Origin: Alphaproteobacteria bacterium
Lineage (GTDB): Bacteria > Pseudomonadota > Alphaproteobacteria > RF32 > CAG-239
Reading direction: 5' to 3'
NCBI GenBank assembly: GCA_017964705.1
Contig: JAGCRL010000273.1
Coordinates: 1-5,815 of the forward strand
Length of the DNA stretch: 5,815 bases
Position numbers and translations under genes: made by a program. Positions 1 through 5,815 of this stretch are shown here, in pieces. The number at the start of each line of letters is the position of its first letter. Position 1 is the first letter of the stretch. The notes under the pieces are model-generated. The model ran no database searches and was not told the DNA's origin. It saw only the letters and a list, made by a program, of their open reading frames with translations.

Positions 1-1
1 G

Positions 2-1513
2 GCACTGTATCAAAAAGTCGTTGAAAAATTAACCGATGCAGATGGGAATCTATTGTTCTTTTCGTTGGAATATAATAAACTCAGTACCGCTGCAGAAAAA
101 AAATTGCTTTCTGATAAACGTGTGCAAGCATACGCGCCATACCTTAAAAGAATGCGGCGTTTTAAACCCTATGAACTAAAAGAAGATGTTGAAAAAACCC
201 TGCTTGAAAAAAGTGTTACTTCCGGTTCGGCTTGGGTGCGTTATTATGAAGAATATATGGCTCGCCTTTTATATACGGTTAAAGGTAAAAAATATAATGA
301 TGCCGAAATTAGCAAACTTTCATTAAGCCCGGATGCTAAAATGCGTGAATTAGCCGGCAAGGAAATTAATCGTGTTTCATTAGAAAATAATTTTACGGTT
401 AGTTATATCTATAACATGATTGTTAAAGATAAGGCTACCGAAGATGAAAAACGCGGTTTTAAATTACCGATGTCTGAGCGTAATCTATCAGAAGATGTCA
501 GCGATGCTACAGTTAATACTTTGGCAGAAACAGTTAAAGATAACTACAAAAATATCGCTTGGCGTTTTTATAAATTAAAAGCAAAACTTTTGGGTGTGAA
601 AAAAATTAATTATTGGGATAGAAACGCACCGTTACCGATTGAAACAGATCGCGAGTATAGCTGGAACGATGCCGTTAAAATAGTGCTTAGTGCTTATAAA
701 GAATTTTCACCTAAATTGTATGATGTTGCGCATGAATTTTTTGTAAATCCGTGGATTGATGTGGCACCTAAAGAAGGCAAACGTAGCGGTGCTTTTTGTT
801 CCGGTCCGTTAGTTGAAGAACATCCGTTTTTAATGCTTAATTTTGTTGGTAAACGTAATGATGTCTTAACACTGGCTCATGAATTAGGTCATGGATGCCA
901 TCATCAGCTACGGAGAAAAAACGGCGTTTTGAACGAAACGACACGAATGACCACCGAAGAAGTCGCTTCCGTATTCGGCGAAATGTTGGTGTTTCAATCA
1001 ATGCTTAATAGTGCAAAAACTAAGCAAGAACGTATATCATTGTTAGCCATGAAAATTAATGATATGATTAATACTGCCATTCGTCAAATCGCTTTCCACT
1101 TTTTTGAAACGCGTGTTCACGCAGAACGTAAACAAGGTGAACTTTCTGCCAAACGCCTCAATGAAATATGGCTAGAGGAAATGAAAGCAAGTCTTGGCCC
1201 TGCAGTAGTGGTTGATAAAAATTCTGCTGCTATTTGGGAACAGGTCGGACATTTCTTTTTCTTACCATTCTATGTTTATGCCTATTCGTTTGCGGATTGT
1301 GTCGTCAATTCTCTTTATTGGCTTAAATTAACCGGCAAAGTGAAAAATTTTGAAGATAAATATCTGCATCTTCTTTCGCAAACTGCTATCGGTGAATATA
1401 AAGATATCTTTCGCCCATTTGGTCTCAATCCGGAAAGCCGTGAATTCTGGCAAGGCGGGTTGAATTTAATTAGTTATTATTTGGATGAGTTAGAATCCCT
1501 CATAAAGGGGTAA
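2..1513 (+). CDS. pepF: M3-family oligoendopeptidase (PepF type), 5'-truncated by the window edge
   Basis: This encodes a cytoplasmic zinc metallopeptidase that, by family knowledge, cleaves short oligopeptides during peptide turnover. The frame is open from base 2 with no start codon that must be used, and sequence before the TTG at 53 reads as ordinary protein (ALYQKVVEKL...), so the gene begins upstream. Of the protein, 503 residues are visible; family members are near 590-600, so roughly 90 N-terminal residues are missing. The zinc motif HELGH lies at bases 878-892 and supplies two His ligands and the catalytic Glu. The likely third ligand is the second Glu of TTEEVAS (bases 959-961), 27 residues after the first His, as expected for M3 enzymes. 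The C-terminal segment HFFFLPFYVYAYSFAD (about bases 1250-1300) matches the conserved Tyr-rich substrate-binding region. The stop is TAA at 1511-1513. The exact M3 subfamily is inferred; the peptidase assignment is secure. Confidence 0.93.
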   Translation, partial: ALYQKVVEKLTDADGNLLFFSLEYNKLSTAAEKKLLSDKRVQAYAPYLKRMRRFKPYELKEDVEKTLLEKSVTSGSAWVRYYEEYMARLLYTVKGKKYNDAEISKLSLSPDAKMRELAGKEINRVSLENNFTVSYIYNMIVKDKATEDEKRGFKLPMSERNLSEDVSDATVNTLAETVKDNYKNIAWRFYKLKAKLLGVKKINYWDRNAPLPIETDREYSWNDAVKIVLSAYKEFSPKLYDVAHEFFVNPWIDVAPKEGKRSGAFCSGPLVEEHPFLMLNFVGKRNDVLTLAHELGHGCHHQLRRKNGVLNETTRMTTEEVASVFGEMLVFQSMLNSAKTKQERISLLAMKINDMINTAIRQIAFHFFETRVHAERKQGELSAKRLNEIWLEEMKASLGPAVVVDKNSAAIWEQVGHFFFLPFYVYAYSFADCVVNSLYWLKLTGKVKNFEDKYLHLLSQTAIGEYKDIFRPFGLNPESREFWQGGLNLISYYLDELESLIKG

Positions 1514-1548
1514 ATTTGAGCGTCTAATCGTGAATGGAAGCCGGAATT

Positions 1549-1590
1549 GGCAAAAATTCATTTACTATTGTGTAAACTAGAATTTTTGCC
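1549..1590. repeat. Long imperfect inverted repeat (hairpin)
   Basis: GGCAAAAATTC (1549-1559) is the exact reverse complement of GAATTTTTGCC (1580-1590). Inside it TTTAC (1561-1565) pairs with GTAAA (1572-1576), leaving a six-base loop TATTGT and a small asymmetric bulge (A against CTA). CCGG lies just outside both arms (1541-1544 and 1592-1595). It begins 36 bp after the peptidase stop codon. No T-tract follows the right arm, so it is not a canonical terminator, but it could protect or process the transcript 3' end. Its right arm is also the left edge of the first intergenic repeat copy. Confidence 0.75.
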
Positions 1591-1652
1591 ACCGGACATT
1601 CACTTCTATCCATCTCAAATTTACCTCCTTTATGTGTGGTGGAGAAGGGGGA
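1582..1652. repeat. Intergenic repeat, copy 1 (71 bp)
   Basis: This is a direct repeat of 1671-1741, offset by 89 bp with 4 mismatches in 71 positions by eye. The left part is unique-looking (starts ATTTTTGCCACCGGAC) and the right part is the purine-rich core that begins AAATTT and ends GGAGAAGGGGGA. It has no coding character. CTCC and GGAG inside the core can pair over a short loop. Confidence 0.85.
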
Positions 1653-1670
1653 TAAAAGTTGAGGTGTTAG

Positions 1671-1741
1671 ATTTTTGCTACCGGACATTCACTTCTATCC
1701 ATCTCAAATTTCCCGCCTTTATGTGCGGTGGAGAAGGGGGA
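1671..1741. repeat. Intergenic repeat, copy 2 (71 bp)
   Basis: This is the second copy of the 71-bp repeat. Compared with copy 1 the differences are C to T at 1679 and three changes in the core (bases 1712, 1715 and 1725). Here the core contains CCGC and GCGG separated by CTTTATGT, a perfect 4-bp stem; copy 1 has a mismatch in the same stem. A GTGAGA triplication follows directly at 1744-1761. Confidence 0.85.
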
Positions 1742-1798
1742 AGGTGAGAGTGAGAGTGAGAGAGCGTGATGTTGCAGTGGGGAAATAAATAAAATATA

Positions 1799-1842
1799 TT
1801 GCTACTTAAATTTTCCTCCTTTATGCGCAGAGGAGAGGGGGA
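1799..1842. repeat. Intergenic repeat, copy 3 (short, internally deleted)
   Basis: This starts with TTGCTA like copy 2, then goes almost directly to the AAATTT core, skipping the roughly 25 bases CCGGACATTC... present in the other copies. The core (1808-1842) keeps CCTCCTTTATG and ends GGAGAGGGGGA. CTCCT and AGGAG pair perfectly across TTATGCGCAG, so the hairpin potential is kept with different stem bases. The flanks are also duplicated: bases 1779-1804 and 1856-1880 are near-identical and both end TTGCTA. Confidence 0.7.
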
Positions 1843-1885
1843 GGGTTGTGAGTATAGGGAAATTATAAAATATGTTGCTATATGC

Positions 1886-1918
1886 AAAAAAAAAGCCTCT
1901 CTTTCGAGAGGCTTTTTT
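1886..1918. terminator. Bidirectional rho-independent terminator
   Basis: The perfect 7-bp stem GCCTCTC (1895-1901) and GAGAGGC (1906-1912) closes a TTTC loop. Nine A precede it and six T follow, so the stem can extend by A-T pairs and a U-tract is made in both directions. On the - strand it begins a few bases after the TAG stop (1923-1925) of the autotransporter gene and gives a nine-base T-tract, so that gene is its main user. It can also stop read-through from the peptidase gene on the + strand. Confidence 0.93.
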
Positions 1919-1922
1919 CTAA

Positions 1923-4900
1923 CTAGAAGTTATATTTTATGCCGAGGTCGAACATTTGCGGACGATTGCGTTTCAACAGCATCTCGTTATATTTTACATA
2001 TGCGGAGAACCGTTTGTATTCGTAATCTACTGCCGCTTCAACTACAGCTCGGTCATGGTCGTAGATGTTCGCGTAATCGTTCATCTTATACCAGCCGGTG
2101 CTGCCTTTTCTTTGGGCTTGGATCTCGTCATACGGATCTGCCAGTTCACGATAGTATGCACCACCAACTCTGAACCCTAAGCGTCCATAACGTGCCAGTG
2201 ATACTTTCTTCTTTAAGAACATACCGATACCTGCTTCAACAGACATATTTTGTGTCTTCTTGCTTCTGATACCATCGGCGGCATCTTCATCAAATCCGTC
2301 TTCGGTATAACCCATAGCATTCAACATTAATGCAGGTTCAAGTTCAGCAAAGCCGTTCAAATCCATGGTATAGCGCAATTCGTTACCCCATCCGTAGAAG
2401 ATATCGGTAATGTCTGATTCTCTTCTTGAACCACGATCATAATCACCATCACCGTAGCCAACGCTCAATACCGAAGCTAAACGTAACTTGTCGCTAAAGT
2501 TATGTACGTATGGCATAAATACGCTGAAGATGTTCAAATCTCTGTCTCCGCCACGATCATAACTTGAGGATAGCTTGGTTATGCTTAAACCTAATCCTAA
2601 ACGGTTCCAGTTGTTTAAGCGCTTGTCACCAAACGTATAGATTGAGCTGGCGTTCATGTCATAACCGGAAAGAGTCTTTTCGTTTTTGGTTTGTAAGTTG
2701 ACATGATCAGCGCCGGCAACAATGCGATACGGATCATTGTTTGGCTCTAACATTGTATCTGAAATGTTACGGTTCAGGCTCTTTAAGGCCATATAGTTTT
2801 CATCTGCAAAGTTCGGCAAAATGTCATAGCCTAAGTTCTTGGCTAAGTTTAGTTCTGCCTTGGTTGCAGTGGTTTCTGACTTAACGCTATCATACATGTC
2901 TTCCATGTTGCCTTCTTGATAGTTCTTCTCCAAGTATTCGGCAATGGATTTATTTGGTGTGAATTCGCTGAAGTTCTTGCGTTCGGCAACAACGTCATTT
3001 CCGCCATTGTCATTCTTGCGAGCAGATACTTCAAATAATGCGGATTCAGATGATAAATTCAAGTCATCAATATTATCAGATTGCAATGCACCTTCGGATA
3101 CATAAACATCTTGGTTGCCGCCCAATACATTTGAGCTGCCGACATTTAGGTCACCTGATAAGCTTTCTGCTTCATATACACCGCCATCTTCTAAGTATAC
3201 CAAACCTCCTAACGTGTTCAAATCTGCATCACCGTTAAAGCTTAATAGGTTAGCGTTGCGTAATGAACCGCCGTTTAAGGTTATGCCGGCATCACCTTTT
3301 TCGGTGCCGTTTAAGTATATCGAACCAGTATTTAATACGGTGCTGTTATCGGCAGATTCTGCAATGTAGATACCATGGGCATTGCTACCGCTGGCATAAA
3401 TGGCACCTTTGTTTTCAACTAAAGAACCATTACCATCTTCAACATAAATACCATAGGCATTCTGACCGGTAACATCAATTACACCGCTGGCTTCGTTGGT
3501 AATCTTGTTGCCGCCTTCACCATAAATACCCATCGCAGTACCGGTTTGATTTTGGTCGGTAATCTTGATATCGCCTTCGTTAACAACCGTACCGCCGGCT
3601 TCGGAGTAAATACCGATAGCTTTACCGCCGGAGTTGTTTGCAATGTTAATTGAGGCACCTTGACGGTTGGTAACCGTGTTACCTTTTTCACCATAGATAC
3701 CGACAGCACGACCGGTTGAATTATGAATAATGTTAATCATACCGGTAGTATTGAATTCTTCATCAACCATGTTTTCGATATTATCAGAGCTGCGGATGAC
3801 TTCAACATCTTCTTCTCCTGATGTAGTAACATCACGACGAATTGTGTTAACCATGGTCATAGCATCATCTGTTGCTACAGTATGGCCACTATCGCTTACC
3901 CAGCAACCTTGACCTACACCGGAAGTTATTTCATGGCAACTGCCATTGTCTTGTTTGCACATTTCTTCGTCATCGTACATACAATCATAAGAACATTCAT
4001 AGCAAGCATCTTCTCCATGGTAGGCATTGCCACCGCTTGCAACAGTTGTTCCTGCCATGCCTTGTAAGCCATCTACTACCTGGCAGACACTATTGTAGGT
4101 AGAATATTCAGGACAATCTTTTTCTTTACATGTACCGCAAGCCTCATTTCCGCTCATTTCACCGGTAGGTATTACTTCCCAACCATTTTCACCTTTGCTA
4201 CCGCATGATTTTGCAGTGGAGTGGCCAGGGTCACAAGGTTTAGCTTCACAAAGACCGCATTGTCCGGCAGCAGACATATAATCTGATCCAGCAGATGTCC
4301 ATTGCCAACCAGAGCCGGTACATTCGCTTTCTAAGACGTAATGAGTATCGCCCACATCAAAAGAAGAGCAGGCACTGGTAACTCTGGAGTAACAATGTAA
4401 GTCTCCATAGCTTGCTTCTTCAGTGTAGGTGTAACCATCACTAGTTGATGAAGCAGAGTAGTAACCAGTTTTACAAGTTGCTGTGTAGCAGTAGTCTTCG
4501 GCATTATTTACAAAGTTTTCCGAATGATCAGGCATCGTAAATATGGTGTATTGGATGAAAGCTTCTGAGCCTGTGGTAGGTTCTGTTGAACTTCCATTAG
4601 TACCGCAACCACAAGCGCACATACCACATATTAAATAATCTTCACCATCTACAGGATTTTCACTTTGGGTAACATTAGCCATATAACTTGCACCTGCACC
4701 GCAATAGCTGGCACAATCGGAATCTTGAGTTATGGTATTTGAATAACCCTCAGAGCAAACACCTTGACAAGTACCGCATGCTCCTTCATCGGCTACCTTT
4801 CCGGGAGCAGCTGTCCATTGCCATTTATTGCCGCCAGCATTACATACGCTTTCAAGTACATAATGGGTGTTTCCACTATTAAAGTCGCTACAGTGGCTCG

Positions 4901-5815
4901 GCTGCTGTACTCTGGAGTAACAGGTTACAGGCTGGCCATCTATATTATTCACTGTTACCGGATTGCAAGTGTGACCACCGGCTTCACACGTAGAGGATTG
5001 ATTGTAGTAACCTTCACCTGTGTTGCAGTCGTATACACAAGAGTAGCAAGGTTGACCACCTGTGTAACCACCTGCGGTTGTTGATAAGCTAACCGCTTTT
5101 AAGGTTGGGTAACCTGTGGTTTCATTATTCGGACAGCCAGTTACAGAGGTGTAAGTGTAATTCGGACAAGCTGTTGGAGTGCAAGTACCACATTGTCCTT
5201 CATCAGATACAAAGTTTGAACCGGCAGATGTCCATTGCCATCCTTGAGCAGGATTACAAGCACTTTCTAAGACATAATGTGTATCACCTTGATCAAAGTC
5301 GCTACATTGAGTAGTTGTTTGAGATGTTCTGGTGTAACAATGTAAGTCTCCATAGCTTGCAACTTCAGTGTAGGTGTAACCATCACCTTGTGTCGGAGTG
5401 TAATTGTATTCATCTTTACATACTCCTTTATAGCAATGTAGCTCATTAGGGGTTACGAAATCTTGATTGTAAACACCACTTAATTCAGAGAAGTTAATAT
5501 ATTGCGTCGTGCTACTTGATGGTGCTGTATTACTCCAACCATTAGCTGTATCACAACTACATTCACATTTTCCGCAAATATACATTGAGTCCATGTTGCC
5601 TGTTCCAGGTGAGGATGTATGAGGAACTTGAATAACCTTTATATCTGCAGTATAAGATATGCCATTACCGCAGATTGCTTTACATTCTTCCTCATCTGAT
5701 ATGTCAGCACTATATCCGTCAGCGCATCCGCAAGTACCGCATTGTTGACCACCGGAGATAGCACCGGCAACGGCTGTCCATTTTAGACCGTTTTGAGTAC
5801 ATTCACTAGCTAAAA
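1923..5815 (-). CDS. Cysteine-rich repeat autotransporter (type V secretion), N-terminus beyond the window
   Basis: This is a predicted large surface protein that carries its own outer-membrane beta-barrel. The frame is open to the window end. An ATG at 5592-5594 is not the start: no Shine-Dalgarno precedes it, and the 73 residues before it continue the same Cys-rich repeats (SEC, WTAVAG, CGTC). Counting from base 5813, 1296 residues are visible. Residues 1-637 hold 55 Cys in repeats with THYVLES, WQWT, CGTC and GYTYTE motifs. Residues 701-840 are five GIY repeats of beta-helix type. Residues about 956-1020 form a charged helical linker. Residues about 1029-1296 have alternating hydrophobic/polar strands and end IKYNF, the terminal Phe typical of barrel proteins. 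No Cys occurs after residue 637. The signal peptide cannot be seen. Adhesion or surface-layer roles are plausible but unproven; no protease or lipase motif was noticed. The terminator follows directly. Confidence 0.9.
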   Translation of the reverse strand, partial: LASECTQNGLKWTAVAGAISGGQQCGTCGCADGYSADISDEEECKAICGNGISYTADIKVIQVPHTSSPGTGNMDSMYICGKCECSCDTANGWSNTAPSSSTTQYINFSELSGVYNQDFVTPNELHCYKGVCKDEYNYTPTQGDGYTYTEVASYGDLHCYTRTSQTTTQCSDFDQGDTHYVLESACNPAQGWQWTSAGSNFVSDEGQCGTCTPTACPNYTYTSVTGCPNNETTGYPTLKAVSLSTTAGGYTGGQPCYSCVYDCNTGEGYYNQSSTCEAGGHTCNPVTVNNIDGQPVTCYSRVQQPSHCSDFNSGNTHYVLESVCNAGGNKWQWTAAPGKVADEGACGTCQGVCSEGYSNTITQDSDCASYCGAGASYMANVTQSENPVDGEDYLICGMCACGCGTNGSSTEPTTGSEAFIQYTIFTMPDHSENFVNNAEDYCYTATCKTGYYSASSTSDGYTYTEEASYGDLHCYSRVTSACSSFDVGDTHYVLESECTGSGWQWTSAGSDYMSAAGQCGLCEAKPCDPGHSTAKSCGSKGENGWEVIPTGEMSGNEACGTCKEKDCPEYSTYNSVCQVVDGLQGMAGTTVASGGNAYHGEDACYECSYDCMYDDEEMCKQDNGSCHEITSGVGQGCWVSDSGHTVATDDAMTMVNTIRRDVTTSGEEDVEVIRSSDNIENMVDEEFNTTGMINIIHNSTGRAVGIYGEKGNTVTNRQGASINIANNSGGKAIGIYSEAGGTVVNEGDIKITDQNQTGTAMGIYGEGGNKITNEASGVIDVTGQNAYGIYVEDGNGSLVENKGAIYASGSNAHGIYIAESADNSTVLNTGSIYLNGTEKGDAGITLNGGSLRNANLLSFNGDADLNTLGGLVYLEDGGVYEAESLSGDLNVGSSNVLGGNQDVYVSEGALQSDNIDDLNLSSESALFEVSARKNDNGGNDVVAERKNFSEFTPNKSIAEYLEKNYQEGNMEDMYDSVKSETTATKAELNLAKNLGYDILPNFADENYMALKSLNRNISDTMLEPNNDPYRIVAGADHVNLQTKNEKTLSGYDMNASSIYTFGDKRLNNWNRLGLGLSITKLSSSYDRGGDRDLNIFSVFMPYVHNFSDKLRLASVLSVGYGDGDYDRGSRRESDITDIFYGWGNELRYTMDLNGFAELEPALMLNAMGYTEDGFDEDAADGIRSKKTQNMSVEAGIGMFLKKKVSLARYGRLGFRVGGAYYRELADPYDEIQAQRKGSTGWYKMNDYANIYDHDRAVVEAAVDYEYKRFSAYVKYNEMLLKRNRPQMFDLGIKYNF
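1926..2729 (-). other. Autotransporter beta-barrel domain
   Basis: This codes for the last 268 residues, from YRIVAGAD to the C-terminal YNF. It shows about a dozen amphipathic strands separated by polar or charged loops (for example LGLGLSITKL, LASVLSVGYG, AELEPALMLN, VEAGIGMFL, MFDLGIKYNF). Length and the terminal aromatic residue fit the translocator domain of classical autotransporters, which inserts in the outer membrane with BAM assistance and holds or exports the passenger. The start is approximate. The preceding segment (about 2730-2950) is helix-prone and probably contains the pore-spanning helix. Confidence 0.88.
3294..3713 (-). repeat. Five tandem GIY beta-helix repeats (26-29 residues each)
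   Basis: Five units follow the pattern GIYxExG, a short Val/Ile strand, N-x-G, then another strand. The GIY codons sit at 3693-3701, 3606-3614, 3522-3530, 3444-3452 and 3366-3374, which gives spacings of 29, 28, 26 and 26 residues. A degenerate sixth unit (GITLNGG) follows. Gly/Asn turns and short hydrophobic strands match the right-handed beta-helix stalk of autotransporter passengers. The whole block is 420 bp, or 140 residues. Confidence 0.85.
3903..4856 (-). repeat. Cys-rich higher-order repeat, unit 2 (about 318 residues)
   Basis: This covers residues 320-637 and is the second copy of the long-plus-short arrangement, with modules of 174 and 144 residues. It keeps CGMCACGC, GYTYTEEASYGDLHCY, CPEY and ACYECSYDC at matching places. 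The short module differs from unit 1: it has an extra block ending ACGTC (about residues 511-550) and lacks the closing CSDF...THYVLES segment. It ends at the last Cys of the protein (3903-3905). Confidence 0.8.
4390..4441 (-). repeat. Near-identical DNA block, copy A
   Basis: This 52-bp block matches 5335-5386 with only two adjacent mismatches (TT here, AA there). It encodes the DGYTYTExASYGDLHCY motif of the long Cys-rich module. Identity this high across third codon positions suggests recent duplication or gene conversion between the higher-order repeats. Confidence 0.85.
4857..5813 (-). repeat. Cys-rich higher-order repeat, unit 1 (about 319 residues)
   Basis: This covers residues 1-319 of the visible protein and consists of a long module of 181 residues followed by a short module of 138. 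Each module opens with L-x-S-x-C, then W-x-WT, then CGTC. The long module carries CGKCECSC, LHCYKGVC and GYTYTEVASYGDLHCY. The short module carries CPNY, PCYSCVYDC and VTCYSR, and both run up to THYVLES. Unit 2 repeats the same order. The window edge cuts the array, so further units may exist upstream. Confidence 0.8.
5335..5386 (-). repeat. Near-identical DNA block, copy B
   Basis: This is the partner of 4390-4441, offset by 945 bp. Neighbouring stretches also match well, for example 17 identical bases at 5224-5240 and 4291-4307 encoding the WQWTSA segment, with small in-frame indels between them. Confidence 0.85.

Larger units (their letters stand above)
1514..1922. other. Intergenic region between convergent genes, with repeat array and terminator
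   Basis: This 409-bp stretch separates two stop codons, so no promoter is expected. It contains an imperfect hairpin (1549-1590), a degenerate tandem array of non-coding repeats (about 1582-1880), a short GTGAGA triplication (1744-1761) and a terminator hairpin (1886-1918). Small open frames that cross it on either strand follow the repeats, lack ribosome binding sites and have low-complexity translations, so I do not call genes here. Confidence 0.85.

Noticed and set aside
53..55. TTG as the start of the peptidase
   Set aside because: The frame is open back to base 2 with family-like protein sequence, and the family is about 90 residues longer at the N-terminus.
1547..1747. Small + strand open frame of 66 codons
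   Set aside because: It lies across the two intergenic repeat copies, so its translation repeats itself (PPDIHFYPSQIY and a similar second part). It has no ribosome binding site and no recognisable domain.
1744..1761. GTGAGA triplication as a phase-variation tract
   Set aside because: It is only three units long and lies between two gene ends, where slippage would alter neither a reading frame nor a promoter.
1582..1880. CRISPR array
   Set aside because: Only two or three unequal copies exist, the spacing is irregular (89, 124, 76 bp), and the repeats are far longer than the separating DNA.
1678..1887. Small - strand open frame of 69 codons
   Set aside because: It spans the repeat array and the GTGAGA triplication, which gives a low-complexity Ser/His/Pro translation. 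It begins inside the arm of the terminator, so it would sit downstream of transcription stop for the autotransporter gene.
1799..2173. + strand open frame of 124 codons opposite the barrel domain
   Set aside because: It crosses the terminator and runs antisense to the strongly supported barrel coding region; its translation is Cys/Arg/His-rich with no domain. Other + strand frames between 1956 and 5314 are likewise shadows of the autotransporter gene.
5592..5594. ATG (Met-Asp-Ser-Met) as the start of the autotransporter
   Set aside because: The frame stays open to the window end, the upstream residues carry the same Cys-rich repeats, and there is no Shine-Dalgarno or signal peptide after this ATG.

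Overview
The window holds two protein-coding genes that converge on a 409-bp intergenic stretch. Both genes run off the window, so neither true start is visible. On the + strand is the C-terminal 503 residues of an M3-family zinc oligopeptidase (PepF type, HELGH motif). On the - strand is a very large autotransporter-like surface protein, with 1296 residues visible and its N-terminus beyond base 5815. A rho-independent hairpin sits between the two stop codons and can serve both genes.

The autotransporter is the notable content. From its N-terminal side it has about 637 residues of cysteine-rich repeats (55 Cys, nine CxxC motifs). A short linker follows, then five tandem 26-29-residue 'GIY' repeats of beta-helix type, a cysteine-free helical linker, and a C-terminal outer-membrane beta-barrel ending in Phe. 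The Cys-rich part consists of two higher-order repeats of about 318 residues. After the last Cys there is none in the final 659 residues. Such a Cys-loaded passenger is atypical, because classical autotransporter passengers are Cys-poor.

The intergenic stretch carries a degenerate tandem array of a non-coding repeat: two 71-bp copies about 94% identical, plus a shorter third copy sharing the core. A long imperfect hairpin overlaps its left edge. The array looks like a genome-specific intergenic repeat family, but one window cannot show its copy number.

The barrel domain indicates a diderm, Gram-negative bacterium with moderately low GC. An alphaproteobacterium, possibly a host-associated one, is my best guess, but it rests on general resemblance and is not proven by the sequence. 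The two genes show no sign of a joint pathway: one is a housekeeping cytoplasmic peptidase and the other a surface-exposed accessory protein.
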